A program made the position numbers and the translations under genes. Positions 36,030 through 44,964 of a stretch of DNA of 64,000 bases are shown here, in pieces. This stretch comes from Halobacteria archaeon HArc-gm2 (GTDB lineage Archaea > Halobacteriota > Halobacteria > Halobacteriales > Haloarculaceae), in the NCBI GenBank assembly GCA_025517465.1, contig JAOPKE010000003.1, positions 62,001 to 126,000 on the forward strand, given 5' to 3'. Position 1 is the stretch's first letter. Each line of letters opens with the position of its first letter. Under the pieces are notes generated by a model that ran no database searches, was not told where the DNA came from, and was given only the letters and a program-made list of their open reading frames with translations.

Positions 36030-37491
36030 CGGGCGGACCCGCCGGGTCTTCGTCGAGATGCTCCGCGAGGAGTGGCGCATGCACAGCCACCTCTTCCGCG
36101 GCGGTCACTTCGCGTTGTTTCCCGTCCTGATCGCCGCCCTCACAGCGGGCGCGGCGTGGCTGCTCGTCACCACCGGCACCGGCCCGGGGACCGTCTTCGC
36201 CGGCCTCCACGCGCTCGCGTTCGTCTTCGGCCTCCACACCGGCTCGATCGGCTTCGTCGGCCGCGACGCGCTCCGGAACCTGCTGGGCGACCTGACGCTG
36301 CTGGTCTTCACCGCCCGGACGCTCCCGCTCTCCCAGGACCGGCTGCTCGGTATCTTCGTCGTCAAGGACCTGGTCTACTACGCGATTTTGTTCCTGCTCC
36401 CGATGGCGCTCGGGACGGGCGCCGCGGTCGCAGTCGCCAGTGGGGGCGGTGGCGTCGCCGGCGGCCAGGGAGTCGCGGAGGGGCTTCCAGCGGCCGGCAC
36501 CGCGCTCGGGCTCTGGGCGACGCTCACGCTGACGTTCGTGCTCGGCATGGGCGCGACCATCGCCGCCCTGGGAATCACTCGCCGGGGGGTGCCGGGCTGG
36601 ACGCTCCTGGCCGCGCTCGGCGCGGCGGTCGGCGTCGCCGTCGCCGGGAACCTCGACGTCGCGGCCTACACGCCCTACGGCGTCTTTCTCGACGCGACGC
36701 TGCCACGGGTCGGCGCGTCGCTCGCCCTCGTCGCGGCGGTCTTCGTGGTCGGCGCGCTCACCTTCGACGCGAGCGCACGCCCGGCGGCCCGCACCGTCGC
36801 CCCCGCGTTCCGCCGGTGGCGCGACCGCGTCGGCGACCCCGTCGCGACCAAGACGCTGCTGGACGTCCACCGCAGTTCCGGCGGGTTCGGCAAGGTGCTG
36901 TTCTCGGCCGCCGTGCTCCTCGGCGTCACCGCCAGCCTGATCGACCTCGCCGGCCAGATAACGGGCGTCTCGCCCTCGGTCGGAGTCTCCTTCGGCGCCA
37001 TCCTCGGCCTCTCCGGGTTCACGACGTACAACTGGCTCACCCAGTCCGACGACGTCGACTCGTACCTCGTCCACCCGCTGTCGGTCGAGGACGTCTTCGC
37101 CGCGAAGTTCCGGGCCTTCCTCCTGCTCGGCCCGCTCGTCGGCCTCGCCTTCTACGCCGTCGCACTCGCCTGGCGCGGCGGCCCGATTCTCGAAGCACTG
37201 GTCGGCGCCGTCCTGCTCGTCGGCGTCGCCTGCTACATCTTCGGGACGACAGTGTACCTCACCGGGCTCTCGCCCAACGAGTTTCTCTTCGACACCGGGC
37301 TGTTCGCCGTGTTCGGACTCGCGATGGTCCTGCCGCTCGTTCCCATCCTCGTCGTCGGCTTCGCCCTCGCGCCAGTCTCCACGGGCCTGCTCGCCGCACT
37401 GGGCGCCGGCGGCCTCGTCCTCGCGCTCGCGGGCGTGGGTCTCTATCGCCGGTCGCTGGCGAAGTGGCCGGCTCGATACCGGGAGCGATGA
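36022..37491 (+). CDS. large ABC-2 type permease
   Basis: This 489-residue membrane protein has about twelve hydrophobic segments in two similar halves and follows its ATPase with an 8-base overlap. The N-terminal MLREEWRMHSHLFRGGHFAL helix and repeated Ala/Leu/Val-rich segments fit a haloarchaeal ABC-2 permease. The start is ATG 36022; the GTG at 36010 adds four residues. It has no extracellular domain large enough to suggest a substrate. Confidence 0.7.
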   Translation: MTDGRTRRVFVEMLREEWRMHSHLFRGGHFALFPVLIAALTAGAAWLLVTTGTGPGTVFAGLHALAFVFGLHTGSIGFVGRDALRNLLGDLTLLVFTARTLPLSQDRLLGIFVVKDLVYYAILFLLPMALGTGAAVAVASGGGGVAGGQGVAEGLPAAGTALGLWATLTLTFVLGMGATIAALGITRRGVPGWTLLAALGAAVGVAVAGNLDVAAYTPYGVFLDATLPRVGASLALVAAVFVVGALTFDASARPAARTVAPAFRRWRDRVGDPVATKTLLDVHRSSGGFGKVLFSAAVLLGVTASLIDLAGQITGVSPSVGVSFGAILGLSGFTTYNWLTQSDDVDSYLVHPLSVEDVFAAKFRAFLLLGPLVGLAFYAVALAWRGGPILEALVGAVLLVGVACYIFGTTVYLTGLSPNEFLFDTGLFAVFGLAMVLPLVPILVVGFALAPVSTGLLAALGAGGLVLALAGVGLYRRSLAKWPARYRER

Positions 37492-37503
37492 CCGCAGCTC
37501 GGG

Positions 37504-38073
37504 TCAGAATATCGTGACCGCGCCGCCGATCAGGCCGATGGTGACGACGAGCCGGCCGAGACTCCCGACGAACGTCGCGGCGGCGAAGCGGACGTAGTCC
37601 CGTTCGAGGACGGCGAAGGCGTATATCGAGATGGTGTCCGGGAAGAACGGGACACAGAGCGCGCCGGCGAGGCCGGCGTAGCCGTACCGCTGTGCGAGCT
37701 GGACGGACTGGTTCTCCGACCACTCCATGACGTCCCACCGCGACCGGCGGAGCCAGCGGACGACCGGGCCGGCCTGCTTGACCTCCTGACCGACGTGGAA
37801 CGCGAGGACGCTGCCGGCGGCCTTGCCGGTCGCGCTGACGAGCATGATCACGCCGAGGCGGCCCGACTGCGACAGGCCCAGATCCAGCGGCGCCGCGAGC
37901 ACGATCTCGCTGGGACCGGGCAGGACGAAGGCGATCAGGAACGAGTACGCGAAGACGATACCCACGCCGGGCCAGCCGGTCGCCGACTCGACGAGCGCCT
38001 CGAACCCCCCGGCGAGCGTGGCGATGATCGTCTCGAGCGAGAGCGACAGGACCAGCGGCGCCGCCCCTGTCAT
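37504..38073 (-). CDS. VTT/DedA-like membrane protein (YqaA type)
   Basis: A 189-residue protein with about five hydrophobic segments and the VTT (SNARE-associated) pattern: FVLPGPSEIVLAAPLDLGL near the N-terminus, GKAAGSVLAFHVGQEV in the middle and AGALCVPFFPDTISIYAFAVL in the second half. Relatives include YqaA and DedA, linked to lipid flipping or membrane homeostasis. It stands convergent to the ABC permease and has no operon partner. Confidence 0.75.
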   Translation of the reverse strand: MTGAAPLVLSLSLETIIATLAGGFEALVESATGWPGVGIVFAYSFLIAFVLPGPSEIVLAAPLDLGLSQSGRLGVIMLVSATGKAAGSVLAFHVGQEVKQAGPVVRWLRRSRWDVMEWSENQSVQLAQRYGYAGLAGALCVPFFPDTISIYAFAVLERDYVRFAAATFVGSLGRLVVTIGLIGGAVTIF

Positions 38074-38350
38074 CGTCCCACCGTCCGCCGTGGGGCGCGG
38101 TCGACGAGTGGCTCGCTAGTGACGGTGTGTCGCGCCGACGGGGACGGCCACGCGATGGAGAGCACGGACGAGCGGACGGTCGTCATTTCGGTGGGGAACA
38201 CTCCGTGGACCGGATAGATGAGTCCGGCGATATCGGCCACGGTCTGTCCCGTCGGCGTCGTCCGTCTCCGCCAGGTGAGGACAGTCCCAGCCCGTCGGCG
38301 TCTCCCCCGGGAGCGCACCGCGGACCGGCCCCCTGACGCCGGGCGCCCGG

Positions 38351-38950
38351 TCACGCGTCCTCCGCGAGGACGGCGTCCACGTATTCGTCGGCCGCGCGTC
38401 GCGCGGTCTCGAGCGCCGCCGCGTCGTCGAAGACGACGGTGCGGGTCCGGGCACCGTCGACGATAGTCATGAGCGCCGACGCCGCGTGCTCGGCGTCGAC
38501 GTCGGCGAACACGCCCGCCCCGATCCCGTCGTCTATCACCGTCCGGAGCATGTACCGGACGTACTCGTCGTTCTGCCGGAACCGCTCGGCGAAGGCCGCC
38601 TCGTACGGCGCCTGGCTCCGCATCTCCAGGAGCGCGATCGACAGGTCGTAGTGGTCCTCCGGCGCGAGCAGGAGCTGGTCGAGCAGTAACTCCAGGCGCC
38701 GTTCCGGGTCGGTCGTCTCCACCTCGTGGATGGTCTGGACGAACTGGTCGAGGACGAAGTCGAGAAACGCCGCGAGCAGTTCCTCCTTCGTGTCGTAGTG
38801 GTAGTGCACCGCGGCGGTCGACTTCCCGTACTCGTCGGCGATCTGTTTGATCGTGAGGTCGGCGTAGCCGTGCTCGCGAAGCGCCCGGTAGGTCGCGCCC
38901 ATGATCTCCTCGTCGGGATCCGAGGCGGACCGTTCCGGCGGGTCGGACAT
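38351..38950 (-). CDS. TetR/AcrR-family repressor
   Basis: A 199-residue repressor. The N-terminal helix-turn-helix is YADLTIKQIADEYGKSTAAVHYHYDTKEELL (about residues 30-60), typical of TetR, and the rest is the helical ligand-binding domain. A TGAC-N6-GTCAG site 36-50 bases before its start and stronger copies before the DrrAB-like exporter and the MATE leader ORF suggest that it represses both pumps and itself. The ligand is probably a hydrophobic drug-like compound. It is divergent from the MATE pump across 343 bases, which also hold the leader ORF. Confidence 0.85.
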   Translation of the reverse strand: MSDPPERSASDPDEEIMGATYRALREHGYADLTIKQIADEYGKSTAAVHYHYDTKEELLAAFLDFVLDQFVQTIHEVETTDPERRLELLLDQLLLAPEDHYDLSIALLEMRSQAPYEAAFAERFRQNDEYVRYMLRTVIDDGIGAGVFADVDAEHAASALMTIVDGARTRTVVFDDAAALETARRAADEYVDAVLAEDA

Positions 38951-38985
38951 TGGTAGTACGTTCGTCCCCGTCGGGAAAACAGTTG

Positions 38986-39000
38986 TGACCCGCCCGTCAG
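38986..39000 (-). promoter_or_regulatory. degenerate operator before the TetR gene
   Basis: TGACCCGCCCGTCAG matches the TGAC-N6-GTCAG core shared with the operators at 35118 and 39092, but without the extended outer bases. It lies 36-50 bases before the TetR start codon, a position suited to weak autoregulation. Inferred from similarity only. Confidence 0.4.
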
Positions 39001-39091
39001 GTACCCCGACTGCCTCTAGACTGTGTCGTACTCCCCCTGATCGCGGATTCAGTCAATCAGATCCCATCGCCGTCACCTTCCGAAGGGCTTT

Positions 39092-39108
39092 TGACTAACT
39101 AGTCAGTA
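39092..39108 (+). promoter_or_regulatory. TetR-type operator before the MATE leader ORF
   Basis: TGACTAA-CTA-GTCAGTA lies 18 bases before the ATG of the 55-codon leader ORF, nearly the same distance as the matching site before the DrrAB-like exporter. The inner part TGACTA-AC-TAGTCA is also a perfect palindrome. Repression by the divergent TetR gene product is inferred. Confidence 0.6.
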
Positions 39109-39126
39109 AGTTTCCTATCGACCGAC

Positions 39127-39294
39127 ATGGACGACGCTTTCCCTGCCGATATTCCGGATGCGACGTGCCCTCCCCCGTCGAGTCGCGACGACGGCTCCCG
39201 TGCGCCCGATAGCGGAACGATGGCCGCGAACCGGCCGACTACCGCGGTTTCCGCGTCGAGCCACGGCGCCGAACCGGCGGAGGGCGGTCGCTGA
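39127..39294 (+). CDS. 55-residue leader peptide coupled to the MATE gene
   Basis: ATG at 39127 opens a 56-codon frame ending at 39292-39294, where its TGA overlaps the MATE ATG (ATGA). The product starts MDDAFPADIP and ends AEPAEGGR; it is Pro/Ser/Arg-rich and hydrophilic, with no domain. The operator 18 bases upstream, at the same spacing as at the other controlled gene, shows that the transcript most likely starts just before this frame. It could be a leader peptide that couples translation of the pump. It is too short for usual gene callers. Confidence 0.45.
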   Translation: MDDAFPADIPDATCPPPSSRDDGSRAPDSGTMAANRPTTAVSASSHGAEPAEGGR

Positions 39295-40730
39295 TGGGAG
39301 TCCGCAGTCGCATCAGTGCCCTGTTCAGGGGACCCGAAGAGTTCGACCTCACGTCTGGGAGCATCGGCAAGCCGCTCTTCTTCCTGTCGATGCCCATCGT
39401 GGTCACGAACCTCTTCCAGACCGCCTACAACCTCGCAGACACGTTCTGGCTCGGCCAGTACAGCACGGACGCGCTGGCGGCCATCAGCTTCGCGTTCCCG
39501 ATGGTGTTCCTGCTCATCTCGCTGGGGATGGGCATCTCCGTCGCCGGGAGCGTGCTGGTCGCCCAGTACACGGGCGCGGGCGAGGAACGCGAGGCCGAGT
39601 ACGCCGCCTCGCAGACGATGACCTTCGCTGCCATCGCGTCGGTGCTCCTCGGGGTGACGGGCTACTTCCTCGTCGAGGAGTTCCTCGCGGTGATGGGCGC
39701 GTCCCAGGACGTCCTGCCGATGGCGACCGACTACATGGAGGTCATCTCGCTGGGGCTACTGTTCATGTTCGGGTTCGCCGTCTTCGTCGCGCTCATGCGC
39801 GGCTACGGCGACACCATCACGCCGATGCTCGTGATGTTCGGCTCCGTCGTGCTGAACATCGTCCTCGACCCATTCCTCATCTTCGGCTGGTGGGTGTTCC
39901 CCGAACTCGGCATCGAGGGCGCCGCCTACGCGACGGTGTTCTCGCGCGCGCTCGCGCTCGTCGTCGGCCTCGCGATCATGTTCCGCGGGACACACGGCAT
40001 CGAGATCCACCTCAGGGACATGGCGCCCGACACGACGTACCTGCGCCGCCTCGTCGGGATCGGTCTGCCCGCCTCCGTCGAAGGCACCGGCCGGGCGCTG
40101 TCGATGAACCTCCTGCTGTTCATCGTCGCCCTGTTCCCGGACACCGTCGTCGCGGCCTACGGCATCGGAACGCGCGTGTTCTCGGTGATCGTGTTGCCCG
40201 CGATCGCCGTCGCCCGCGGCGTCGAGACGATGACCGGCCAGAACATCGGGGCCGACAGACCGGACCGGGCCGCGCAGGCAGCGGGACTGGCCGCGAAGCT
40301 GCTCTTCGGCATCCTCACCGCTGCCGGCGTCGTCGTCTTCTTCCTCGCTGCCCCCATCGCCGCCGTGTTCACGACCGACCCCGCGGTGGTCGGCGTGGCC
40401 GCCCAGTTCCTGCGCTACGTCGCGCTGACGTTCGGGTTCATCGGGATCACGCGGGCGTACACCGGGAGCTTCCGCGGGGCCGGCAAGACGCTCACCGCGG
40501 CGGCCATCTCGGTGCTGATGCTCGGCGTCGTCAGGTTCCCCATCGCGTGGGTGGCGGCGGGCGATATCGGCGAGACCGGCATCTGGCTGTCGTTCGCCCT
40601 CTCCAACGTCGCCGGCGCGGCCATCGCCTACGCCTGGTATCGCCGCGGCACCTGGCGCGACGGCGACCTCACCGAACCGGCCGTCGACGTCGACGACCAC
40701 GGCGTCGAGGCCGTGTCGACAGACGACTGA
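39294..40730 (+). CDS. MATE family efflux transporter (TetR-controlled)
   Basis: A 478-residue multidrug exporter with about twelve helices. Family features include GKPLFFLSMPIVVTNLFQTAY at the first helix, MRGYGDTITPMLVMFGSVVLN and FRGAGKTLTAAAISVLMLG, the paired loops of the two halves. Expression is probably induced when the divergent TetR repressor releases the operator at 39092. The 185 bases between operator and start hold the leader ORF whose stop overlaps this ATG. It is clearly different in sequence from the MATE at 23523. Confidence 0.87.
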   Translation: MGVRSRISALFRGPEEFDLTSGSIGKPLFFLSMPIVVTNLFQTAYNLADTFWLGQYSTDALAAISFAFPMVFLLISLGMGISVAGSVLVAQYTGAGEEREAEYAASQTMTFAAIASVLLGVTGYFLVEEFLAVMGASQDVLPMATDYMEVISLGLLFMFGFAVFVALMRGYGDTITPMLVMFGSVVLNIVLDPFLIFGWWVFPELGIEGAAYATVFSRALALVVGLAIMFRGTHGIEIHLRDMAPDTTYLRRLVGIGLPASVEGTGRALSMNLLLFIVALFPDTVVAAYGIGTRVFSVIVLPAIAVARGVETMTGQNIGADRPDRAAQAAGLAAKLLFGILTAAGVVVFFLAAPIAAVFTTDPAVVGVAAQFLRYVALTFGFIGITRAYTGSFRGAGKTLTAAAISVLMLGVVRFPIAWVAAGDIGETGIWLSFALSNVAGAAIAYAWYRRGTWRDGDLTEPAVDVDDHGVEAVSTDD

Positions 40731-40980
40731 CGACTGACGATGGCGACCGGAAACCGGCGAATCGACCCGCGTTCCGTCCGCCAGTACCGGCTCCTCGATC
40801 CGGAACGCGGAAGCGTCACCAGCCCCTGTACCATACCAGCAACCGATATGACACACCGATACGCGGACCGATGCTCCGGCGAGACCGGCCGGACAGTCCG
40901 CTCGCCCCCGTCCGTCGCGCCCGAGACCCGTCATCGACCACATTACCTTAGTAGCGAGGGGATCTAACGGTGACCAGAGG

Positions 40981-42033
40981 ATGACGTCCGTATCACCCGT
41001 CGAACCAGATCTCGAGTGGTGTCACGACGCGGTCCAGGGCGTGTCGCGCACGTTCGCTCTGACCGTCGACGTCCTGGAAGAGCCGATGTCGTCGCACGTC
41101 TGCCTGGGGTATCTCCTCTGTCGCGTCGCCGACACCGTCGAGGACGCCGGGCACATCCCGCCGGACGCACAGGTTCGACTGCTACGGACGTACGACGCCG
41201 CGCTCGACCCGGACGACGACGTGACGATGACCGAGTTCCGGGCCGACGTCGACGAGTGGCTGCCAGCGCCCGAGGAGCGCAACGACGACTGGGCGGTCGT
41301 CGCCGAGTCACCCACCATCTGGGCGACCTTCGCCGACCAGCCCCAGCCGGTCCACGACGCCGTGATCCCGCCGGTCCGGGAGATGGTCGACGGGATGGCG
41401 ATGTTCGTCGACCGCCACGCCGACGTCGGCGGACTCCGCATCGACGACCGCTCGGAACTCGAGGAGTACTGTTACTACGCCGCCGGCACCGTCGGCACCC
41501 TCATCACGAACCTGCTCACGCGCGGCGAGATCTCCAGGGAGCGCGCCCGGACGCTCCGGGAGACCGCCGAGGAGTTCGGCCTCCTCCTGCAACTGGTCAA
41601 CGTCTCGAAGGACGTCTACGACGACTACACCGAGGAGAACAACGTCTACCTCCCCGCCGAGTGGCTCGAAGACGAGGGGATCGACCAGGACGCCGTCGTC
41701 GACCCGGACAACCGACAACCGGCCGCCCGCGTCGTCCACCGGACCGCCTCCCACGCCTCTACCTTCCTCGACGACGCCCAGGCCTACCTGGAGGCGATGC
41801 CGCTGGCCCACGGCAACACCGTCTCGGCGTGGTCGGTGCCGTACCTGCTCGGCGTCGGCACGCTCCGCGAACTCCGCTCGCGGCCCGAAGACGCGCTGAC
41901 GGAGGCCGGCGTCTCGGTGTCCCGGCAGGAAGTGATGGCGCTGATGGGCGCCGCCAGCAAGACCGGTCGCGACTCGCTCGCGGATCTGCGCGAGACCGTC
42001 GCCCGCAAGCCGTACCACCACACGGTCGACTGA
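40981..42033 (+). CDS. squalene/phytoene synthase family enzyme (probably squalene synthase)
   Basis: This 350-residue prenyl synthase should join two farnesyl diphosphates to squalene. The motif AVQGVSRTFALTV near residue 17 and the first aspartate motif DTVED (residues 51-55) are as in squalene synthases; the second motif lies in LVNVSKDVYDDYTEENNVYLP near residues 203-223. SRTFAL favours squalene over phytoene synthase. Squalene and its derivatives are normal haloarchaeal membrane lipids. A 250-base spacer without genes precedes it. The following DMT transporter gene is 62 bases away. Confidence 0.82.
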   Translation: MTSVSPVEPDLEWCHDAVQGVSRTFALTVDVLEEPMSSHVCLGYLLCRVADTVEDAGHIPPDAQVRLLRTYDAALDPDDDVTMTEFRADVDEWLPAPEERNDDWAVVAESPTIWATFADQPQPVHDAVIPPVREMVDGMAMFVDRHADVGGLRIDDRSELEEYCYYAAGTVGTLITNLLTRGEISRERARTLRETAEEFGLLLQLVNVSKDVYDDYTEENNVYLPAEWLEDEGIDQDAVVDPDNRQPAARVVHRTASHASTFLDDAQAYLEAMPLAHGNTVSAWSVPYLLGVGTLRELRSRPEDALTEAGVSVSRQEVMALMGAASKTGRDSLADLRETVARKPYHHTVD

Positions 42034-42095
42034 CGATTCTTCTCCCTCGGCGCGGTATCGAGAAGGCTAACCGTCCCGCACTCTCGACCTGATCC

Positions 42096-43022
42096 GTGGA
42101 CGAACGGTTCACGACGGTCGGGTTGTTCGCCGTTCTCGCAACCCTCTGGGGCCTGTCCTTCCTGGCGATAGCCGTCGGTCTGGAGACGCTCGAGCCGGTG
42201 CTGTTCGCGGCCTACCGCTACGACGTCGCCGCGGTCCTCCTGCTCGGGTACGCCCTCGCCCGGACGACGGACTGGCGACCAGTGGGCGCGGCCAACGTCG
42301 GCGCCATCGTGGGTGGCGGCCTCTTCCTCGTCGCGGGGAACGCGTTCCTCTTCGTCGGCCAGCAGACCGTCCCCAGCGGCGTGGCGGCGATTATGCAGAG
42401 CCTGGTTCCGATCGTCACCTCGCTGTGGGCGCTCGGCCTCCTGCCCGAGGAGCGCGTCTCCGCGACCGGCGCGGTCGGCATCCTGCTGGGCTTCGTCGGC
42501 GTGGGCCTCATTGTCCGGCCCGACCCCGCAAACCTGCTGGGGAGCGACGTCGTCGGCCGCGTCCTCGTCTTTCTCCAGGTCGCGAGCGTCGCGCTCGGTG
42601 GCGTTCTCGTCCAGCGCGCGAAGCCGACACTGGGCAACGCCGCGCTCTCGGGGTGGTCGATGCTCGTCGGCGGGATTATCCTGCATACGACCAGTCTCGC
42701 CCTCGGCGAGACGTTCGCGCTCCCGACGACGGCAAGCGCGGGCGCGGCGGTCGCCTATCTCGGCGTGTTCGCCACCGCCATCGCCTTCTTCATCTACTTC
42801 ACGCTGCTGGAGGTCCGGGGCGCCCTGGAGACGTCGCTGGTCGCGTATCTGGTTCCGGTGGTCGCCACCGTCGTCGGCGTCGTCGTCCTCGACGAGGAGA
42901 TAACGGCGCTGACCGTGGTCGGCTTCCTCGTCGTCTTCGTCGGCTTCCTCGTCCTCAAGCGGCGGGCCATCGCCGACCTGGTCGACGAGGTACAGGGCTC
43001 GGTCGGACAGGCCGGCGACTGA
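42096..43022 (+). CDS. EamA/DMT family transporter
   Basis: This 308-residue protein has ten hydrophobic segments in two EamA repeats (about residues 5-140 and 150-285), the usual build of drug/metabolite transporters. Typical stretches are LWGLSFLAIAVGLETLEPVLFAAYRY in the first repeat and DEEITALTVVGFLVVFVGFLVL at the end. The start is GTG 42096. Substrate and direction are unknown. It shares orientation with the squalene synthase gene and could be co-transcribed. Confidence 0.82.
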   Translation: MDERFTTVGLFAVLATLWGLSFLAIAVGLETLEPVLFAAYRYDVAAVLLLGYALARTTDWRPVGAANVGAIVGGGLFLVAGNAFLFVGQQTVPSGVAAIMQSLVPIVTSLWALGLLPEERVSATGAVGILLGFVGVGLIVRPDPANLLGSDVVGRVLVFLQVASVALGGVLVQRAKPTLGNAALSGWSMLVGGIILHTTSLALGETFALPTTASAGAAVAYLGVFATAIAFFIYFTLLEVRGALETSLVAYLVPVVATVVGVVVLDEEITALTVVGFLVVFVGFLVLKRRAIADLVDEVQGSVGQAGD

Positions 43023-43061
43023 CGGGGCTCGCGAGCGGACGACACCGGCTACCTGCCCGGC

Positions 43062-43730
43062 TCAGAGAAGTACCGCCAGCACCGCGAGCGCGACCACGGC
43101 AGCGGCGACGCCGTTCGCGCCGCGGGCCAGCCGTGGGCCGTGGGCCGAGGTGACGGCCCGGGCCCAGATCCGCGCCGACAGCACGAGGCCGACGACGAAC
43201 AGCCAGGTCCGGCCGTCGAGGACGCCGCTACCGTCGAAGTACGCGGGCGGCCGGCCCTCGACGAACGACAGCGAGTGGCCGCCCAGCGCGGCGGCGAGCG
43301 TGGCGTCCGTCGTCGCCGCGATACCGGCCGCGATGACCACGCTGGCACCGTAGACGAACAGCCAGGGAACGGCACACCAGGCGACCGCCGCCAGCGTCTG
43401 GCGCGGGGTGCCCGTCCCACCGGCCAGCCTGGCGCCCACGTGAGTAATCGTGGCCAGGACGAGCCACGGTGCGAACGCGACGCCGACGTTCACCGCGAGG
43501 TTGAGCGGTGCGGCGCTCTGGACCGACAGGGCACCGTCGCCGGTCGCGAATTGGAGCGAGTGGGCCGAGGTGTCCCCGAGCGCGACGGCCATCAACGGTA
43601 CCGACTGGACGGCCACGACGACGCCGAGCGCGAAGACGACGAGCGCCGGCGCCAGCAGCGACGGCCGGTCGGGCACCTCCGCGAACGCGTCGGCCGGGCG
43701 GACGAACAGGGTTCGGAACCGAGTCGTCAT
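43062..43730 (-). CDS. Yip1-type membrane protein
   Basis: A 222-residue protein with five hydrophobic segments and a Yip1-like start (FVRPADAFAEVPDRPSLLAP), a family of unknown function in archaea. It lies 38 bases after a related gene on the same strand, so the two form an operon; both have the FxxP-type opening and the same membrane pattern, suggesting paralogues. No soluble domain is visible. Confidence 0.6.
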   Translation of the reverse strand: MTTRFRTLFVRPADAFAEVPDRPSLLAPALVVFALGVVVAVQSVPLMAVALGDTSAHSLQFATGDGALSVQSAAPLNLAVNVGVAFAPWLVLATITHVGARLAGGTGTPRQTLAAVAWCAVPWLFVYGASVVIAAGIAATTDATLAAALGGHSLSFVEGRPPAYFDGSGVLDGRTWLFVVGLVLSARIWARAVTSAHGPRLARGANGVAAAVVALAVLAVLL

Positions 43731-43769
43731 CGGGCTGTCAGTCGACCGGCCCCGACTTAGTCGCCACGG

Positions 43770-44399
43770 TCACCCCAGCACGAACAGATAGAACGTCGTC
43801 AGTTCGATGGCGAGCGCCGGGAGGACGGCCAGCGTCGCCTGGCGGGTCGTGACGCGACGGCCGACCGCGGTGGCGATGACCCAGCACCCGAAGGCGACGA
43901 TAGCGGCGACGGGGTAGAGCACGTCCACGGCGGCCATCGCCGGGCCGGACTGGACGGCCTCGATCCACGCCGCGTTCTCGGCGGGTGTCACTGGGGGCCC
44001 CGTTGTGGTCGCGTTGGTCACCAGCGCGCCGAGCCAGAACAACTGGACGACCAGCCCGGGGACCAGCCCCCAGGCGAACAGCGTGGCGTACCGGGTGAAC
44101 GACCCCGTTCCGTCGAAGCGGGTCGTTATCCCGTAGGCGATGCCGGCGTACAGGAGCCAGAACAAAAACGGCGTCGCGAAGCCGAGAACCACGCTGGCCA
44201 GGGCGAGCGCCGGCGCCTCGACGACGCCGGTCCCAGTCGCCAGCGCGACGACCGGCTGGTCGCCCCGGGGCATCCGCGCGGCGAGCACCAGGTTCGCGAC
44301 CAGCGGCGTGCAGGCGATGGCCGTGACGACCGCCAGCCCGCGCCAGCGCGGTCGCTGGCGTTCGGCCTCGAAGAACGCTCGAACGGGCCCGACGAGCAT
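43770..44399 (-). CDS. Yip1-type membrane protein, paralogue
   Basis: A 209-residue membrane protein with five hydrophobic segments beginning MLVGPVRAFFEAERQRPRW, similar in build to the next gene. The start is ATG at 44397-44399; the longer frame adds 18 unlikely basic residues. It is the first gene of the two-gene unit. Function is unknown. Confidence 0.58.
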   Translation of the reverse strand: MLVGPVRAFFEAERQRPRWRGLAVVTAIACTPLVANLVLAARMPRGDQPVVALATGTGVVEAPALALASVVLGFATPFLFWLLYAGIAYGITTRFDGTGSFTRYATLFAWGLVPGLVVQLFWLGALVTNATTTGPPVTPAENAAWIEAVQSGPAMAAVDVLYPVAAIVAFGCWVIATAVGRRVTTRQATLAVLPALAIELTTFYLFVLG

Positions 44400-44669
44400 G
44401 GCTGTCAGGGGACACGTTCGGAAACGGACCGGATTACGGTGTCGATTCGGCACTCTCGTCGGTGCGGCTTTACGGCGATTGCCGGGATCGTTTTCGCACG
44501 CTTCGCAAGAATTTGCGTATCACCCAAGAGGGGGGACGGATATCGTTCGACGCTTCCGTACCCGACGAACAGGTGTTCCGGGACGCACCGATGGCGGACG
44601 GGCTCGATCATCTCGTGATGAGTCGAGCGTGGCCACACGTTTTTACGATAGCACGGGGAAATTCCGGGT

Positions 44670-44963
44670 ATGGCCGAACGGGACTCCCGGCGGATCGCTC
44701 ACGACCGGCTGAGTGAACCCCACATCAGGGACCGTCGGATCAGCGTCCGCCAGGTGTACGCGCTCGTTGAGGAGCGAGGCGAGGCGCCCGAAGCCGTCGC
44801 AGACCGGTTCGACCTCGACGTCGCGGACGTCTACTACGCACTGGCGTACTACCACGACCATCCGCGAGAGATGAGCGAGGTCCTGTCGGAACGCGACCGG
44901 AACGTCGAAGCGTTTCGGGAGACCGTCGACCGCCCGGACGGCGTCGACCCGGACGCGGCTTGA
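44670..44963 (+). CDS. DUF433 antitoxin-like protein
   Basis: A 97-residue DUF433 protein with an HTH-like core (RRISVRQVYALVEERGEAPEAVADRFDLDVADVYYALAYYHDHP), a family of antitoxins paired with PIN-like proteins. The gene is one base before the next gene, the usual toxin-antitoxin arrangement. It probably autoregulates. A TATA-like TTTTTACGAT lies at 44640-44649, about 25 bases before the start, so the transcript is likely leaderless. Confidence 0.78.
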   Translation: MAERDSRRIAHDRLSEPHIRDRRISVRQVYALVEERGEAPEAVADRFDLDVADVYYALAYYHDHPREMSEVLSERDRNVEAFRETVDRPDGVDPDAA

Positions 44964-44964
44964 G

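Noticed and set aside
40740-40967. 75-codon frame between the MATE and squalene synthase genes
   Set aside because: Mixed, Arg/Pro/Thr-rich composition, no promoter and no recognisable domain.
44462-44716. 84-codon frame before the DUF433 gene
   Set aside because: It overlaps the promoter and the start of the DUF433 gene, and its composition is not protein-like at the end.
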